NCBI GenBank assembly: GCA_903875225.1
Contig: CAIQVJ010000072.1
Location: 1-32,041, forward strand
DNA from: an uncultured Pseudomonadota bacterium
Lineage (GTDB): Bacteria > Myxococcota_A > UBA796 > SXON01
Direction of reading: 5' to 3'
Length of the DNA stretch: 32,041 nt
Each line of letters starts with the position of its first letter. The first letter of the stretch is position 1. Positions 31,593-32,041 of the stretch are shown one piece after another. Both the position numbers and the translations under genes were made by a program. Under the pieces are notes generated by a model. It worked only from the letters and a program-made list of their open reading frames with translations, searched no databases and had not been told where the DNA came from.

Positions 31593-31910
31593 TCATGCGG
31601 TGTTGGGTGGCGCGGCCCGGCTGTAGGTGGTGGGGGATGTGCTGTTGGCGGAGGTGGGGGTGCTGTTGGCGAGGGGCGGGGTGGTTGCCGCAGTGGCGAT
31701 TGGGGCGGCGCCGAGTTGGGCGGGGTCTCCGTCCGGAAAGAGAACATGGCGCCCCGTGTTGATGGCCATTTGGATCGCGATACTGTCGTCAGCGTCCGAC
31801 CTCGCCAGCGCGCCGCCATTGAACGCGGCGTCACGCACGTTGGCGTAGACGTCGCCTGGATCCCGCTCCTTCCCGCGAGCAGGCCCGCCTGCGACCCAGG
31901 GCTGAGACGC
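31593..31910 (-). pseudogene. Possible remnant of a pectate-lyase-like / tail-spike protein
   Basis: In this frame, between stop codons at 31911-31913 and 31593-31595, the translation contains a stretch (near 31730-31850) resembling the N-terminus of pectate-lyase-3-type beta-helix proteins: VRDAAFNGGA, then SDADDSIAIQMAINTG and HVLFPDGD. The family pattern is VKDFGA-x-GDG-x-TDD-x-AIQ-A-A-I followed by a V-(Y/F)-(F/L)-P-x-G segment. After about 45 residues it becomes a Ser/Thr/Ala/Pro-rich tail. No ATG is present, and the only inner start is a GTG at 31838 with no ribosome binding site. It looks like a decayed fragment of a phage or surface beta-helix protein, but the likeness covers few residues. 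Confidence 0.35.
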
Positions 31911-31990
31911 TCACCAAAACCAGCCCCTGGTCTGCTCACCTGAAGTAGTCCCCCCGCCGGTGCCGGGCGAAGCCCTCGCCGGAGGCGTCC

Positions 31991-32041
31991 ATGACGCGTC
32001 GACGGCGTTGCCAGATCTGCCATGAGCTCTTCGCCCCCGAC
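31991..32041 (+). CDS. Start of a Cys-x-x-Cys protein, truncated by window end
   Basis: The last 17 codons read MTRRRRCQICHELFAPD from an ATG with GGAGG at 31981-31985, five bases upstream. An Arg-rich start followed by a zinc-ribbon Cys-x-x-Cys and a (L/R)F-x-PDPR-like segment is known to me from short zinc-ribbon proteins that occur next to transposon genes in Planctomycetes and related bacteria. Only the N-terminus is visible, so the family cannot be settled. No inverted repeats marking an insertion sequence were found. Confidence 0.5.
   Translation, partial: MTRRRRCQICHELFAPD

Larger units (their letters stand above)
31461..32041. other. Region poor in intact genes at right edge
   Basis: Between the lipoprotein start and the gene start at 31991 there is no open frame that looks functional on either strand. 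The plus strand has a Cys/Trp-rich frame at 31620-31760 with no family likeness, the minus strand the beta-helix-like remnant. The stretch at 31620-31700 is strongly G-rich on the plus strand. It is probably a site of past insertion or deletion next to a mobile or repeat-family gene. Confidence 0.5.

Noticed and set aside
31627..31848. Plus-strand hydrophobic frame of 73 codons at the right edge
   Set aside because: No ribosome binding site and no family; the minus-strand frame carries the recognisable segment.
1..32041. tRNA, rRNA or known riboswitches
   Set aside because: No cloverleaf, rRNA core sequence or recognisable riboswitch (including SAM or B12 types near the methionine gene) was seen by eye.

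Overview
The window is about 32 kb of very GC-rich bacterial DNA, densely packed with genes. The lineage looks like Myxococcota (former Deltaproteobacteria). The reasons are Asp/Thr-rich linkers in secreted lipoproteins, a protein with MopE-type metal-binding repeats and a MYXO-CTERM-like tail, an AgmX/PglI-type C-terminal domain, a Hanks-type kinase, and several cyclic-nucleotide-binding (CNB) proteins. This is inference from gene content; no rRNA or other phylogenetic marker is present.

Layout. 1-258: tandem repeats of 118-119 bp. 290-781: DUF1456 (YehS-like) protein. 803-4510 (minus): a PP2C phosphatase with a degenerate kinase-like region, then a homocysteine methyltransferase/methylenetetrahydrofolate reductase fusion. 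4552-5868: HD phosphohydrolase, divergent from the phosphatase. 5852-11060 (minus): glycosyltransferase 2, tricorn-type S41 protease, receiver-DUF4388 regulator. 11099-12040: nadA. 12099-13298 (minus): GH18 lipoprotein. 13335-19035: the signalling cluster. 19111-19218: remnant of a LysR-type helix-turn-helix. 19277-25240 (minus): four envelope genes (DUF3160 protein, LptD-like protein, EcsC-family protein, small outer-membrane-like protein). 25332-27186: two exported proteins. 27205-28341 (minus): tandem-CNB protein. 28423-30578: bioB-bioF. 30669-31460 (minus): Asp/Thr-linker lipoprotein. 31461-32041: mostly decayed or unassigned DNA, ending in the first 17 codons of a Cys-x-x-Cys protein that runs out of the window.

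The most interesting part is 13335-19035. A receiver-class III nucleotide cyclase, a lone receiver and a membrane histidine kinase lie in a tight plus-strand run. In front of them is a membrane DUF4395 protein fused to a CNB domain. Transcribed divergently is a Ser/Thr kinase whose C-terminus is also a CNB domain. A third CNB protein, with two such domains, lies at 27205-28341. The simplest reading is a local circuit: histidine kinase, then receiver-controlled cyclase, then cyclic nucleotide, then a kinase and a membrane effector. The cyclase lacks the usual adenine-selecting Lys/Asp pair, so its product is open.

A genome-style feature also stands out. About ten start codons have no Shine-Dalgarno sequence but do have an AT-rich -10-like hexamer ending 5-9 bases before the start. 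This suggests leaderless mRNAs. Other genes here have a clear GGAG ribosome binding site.
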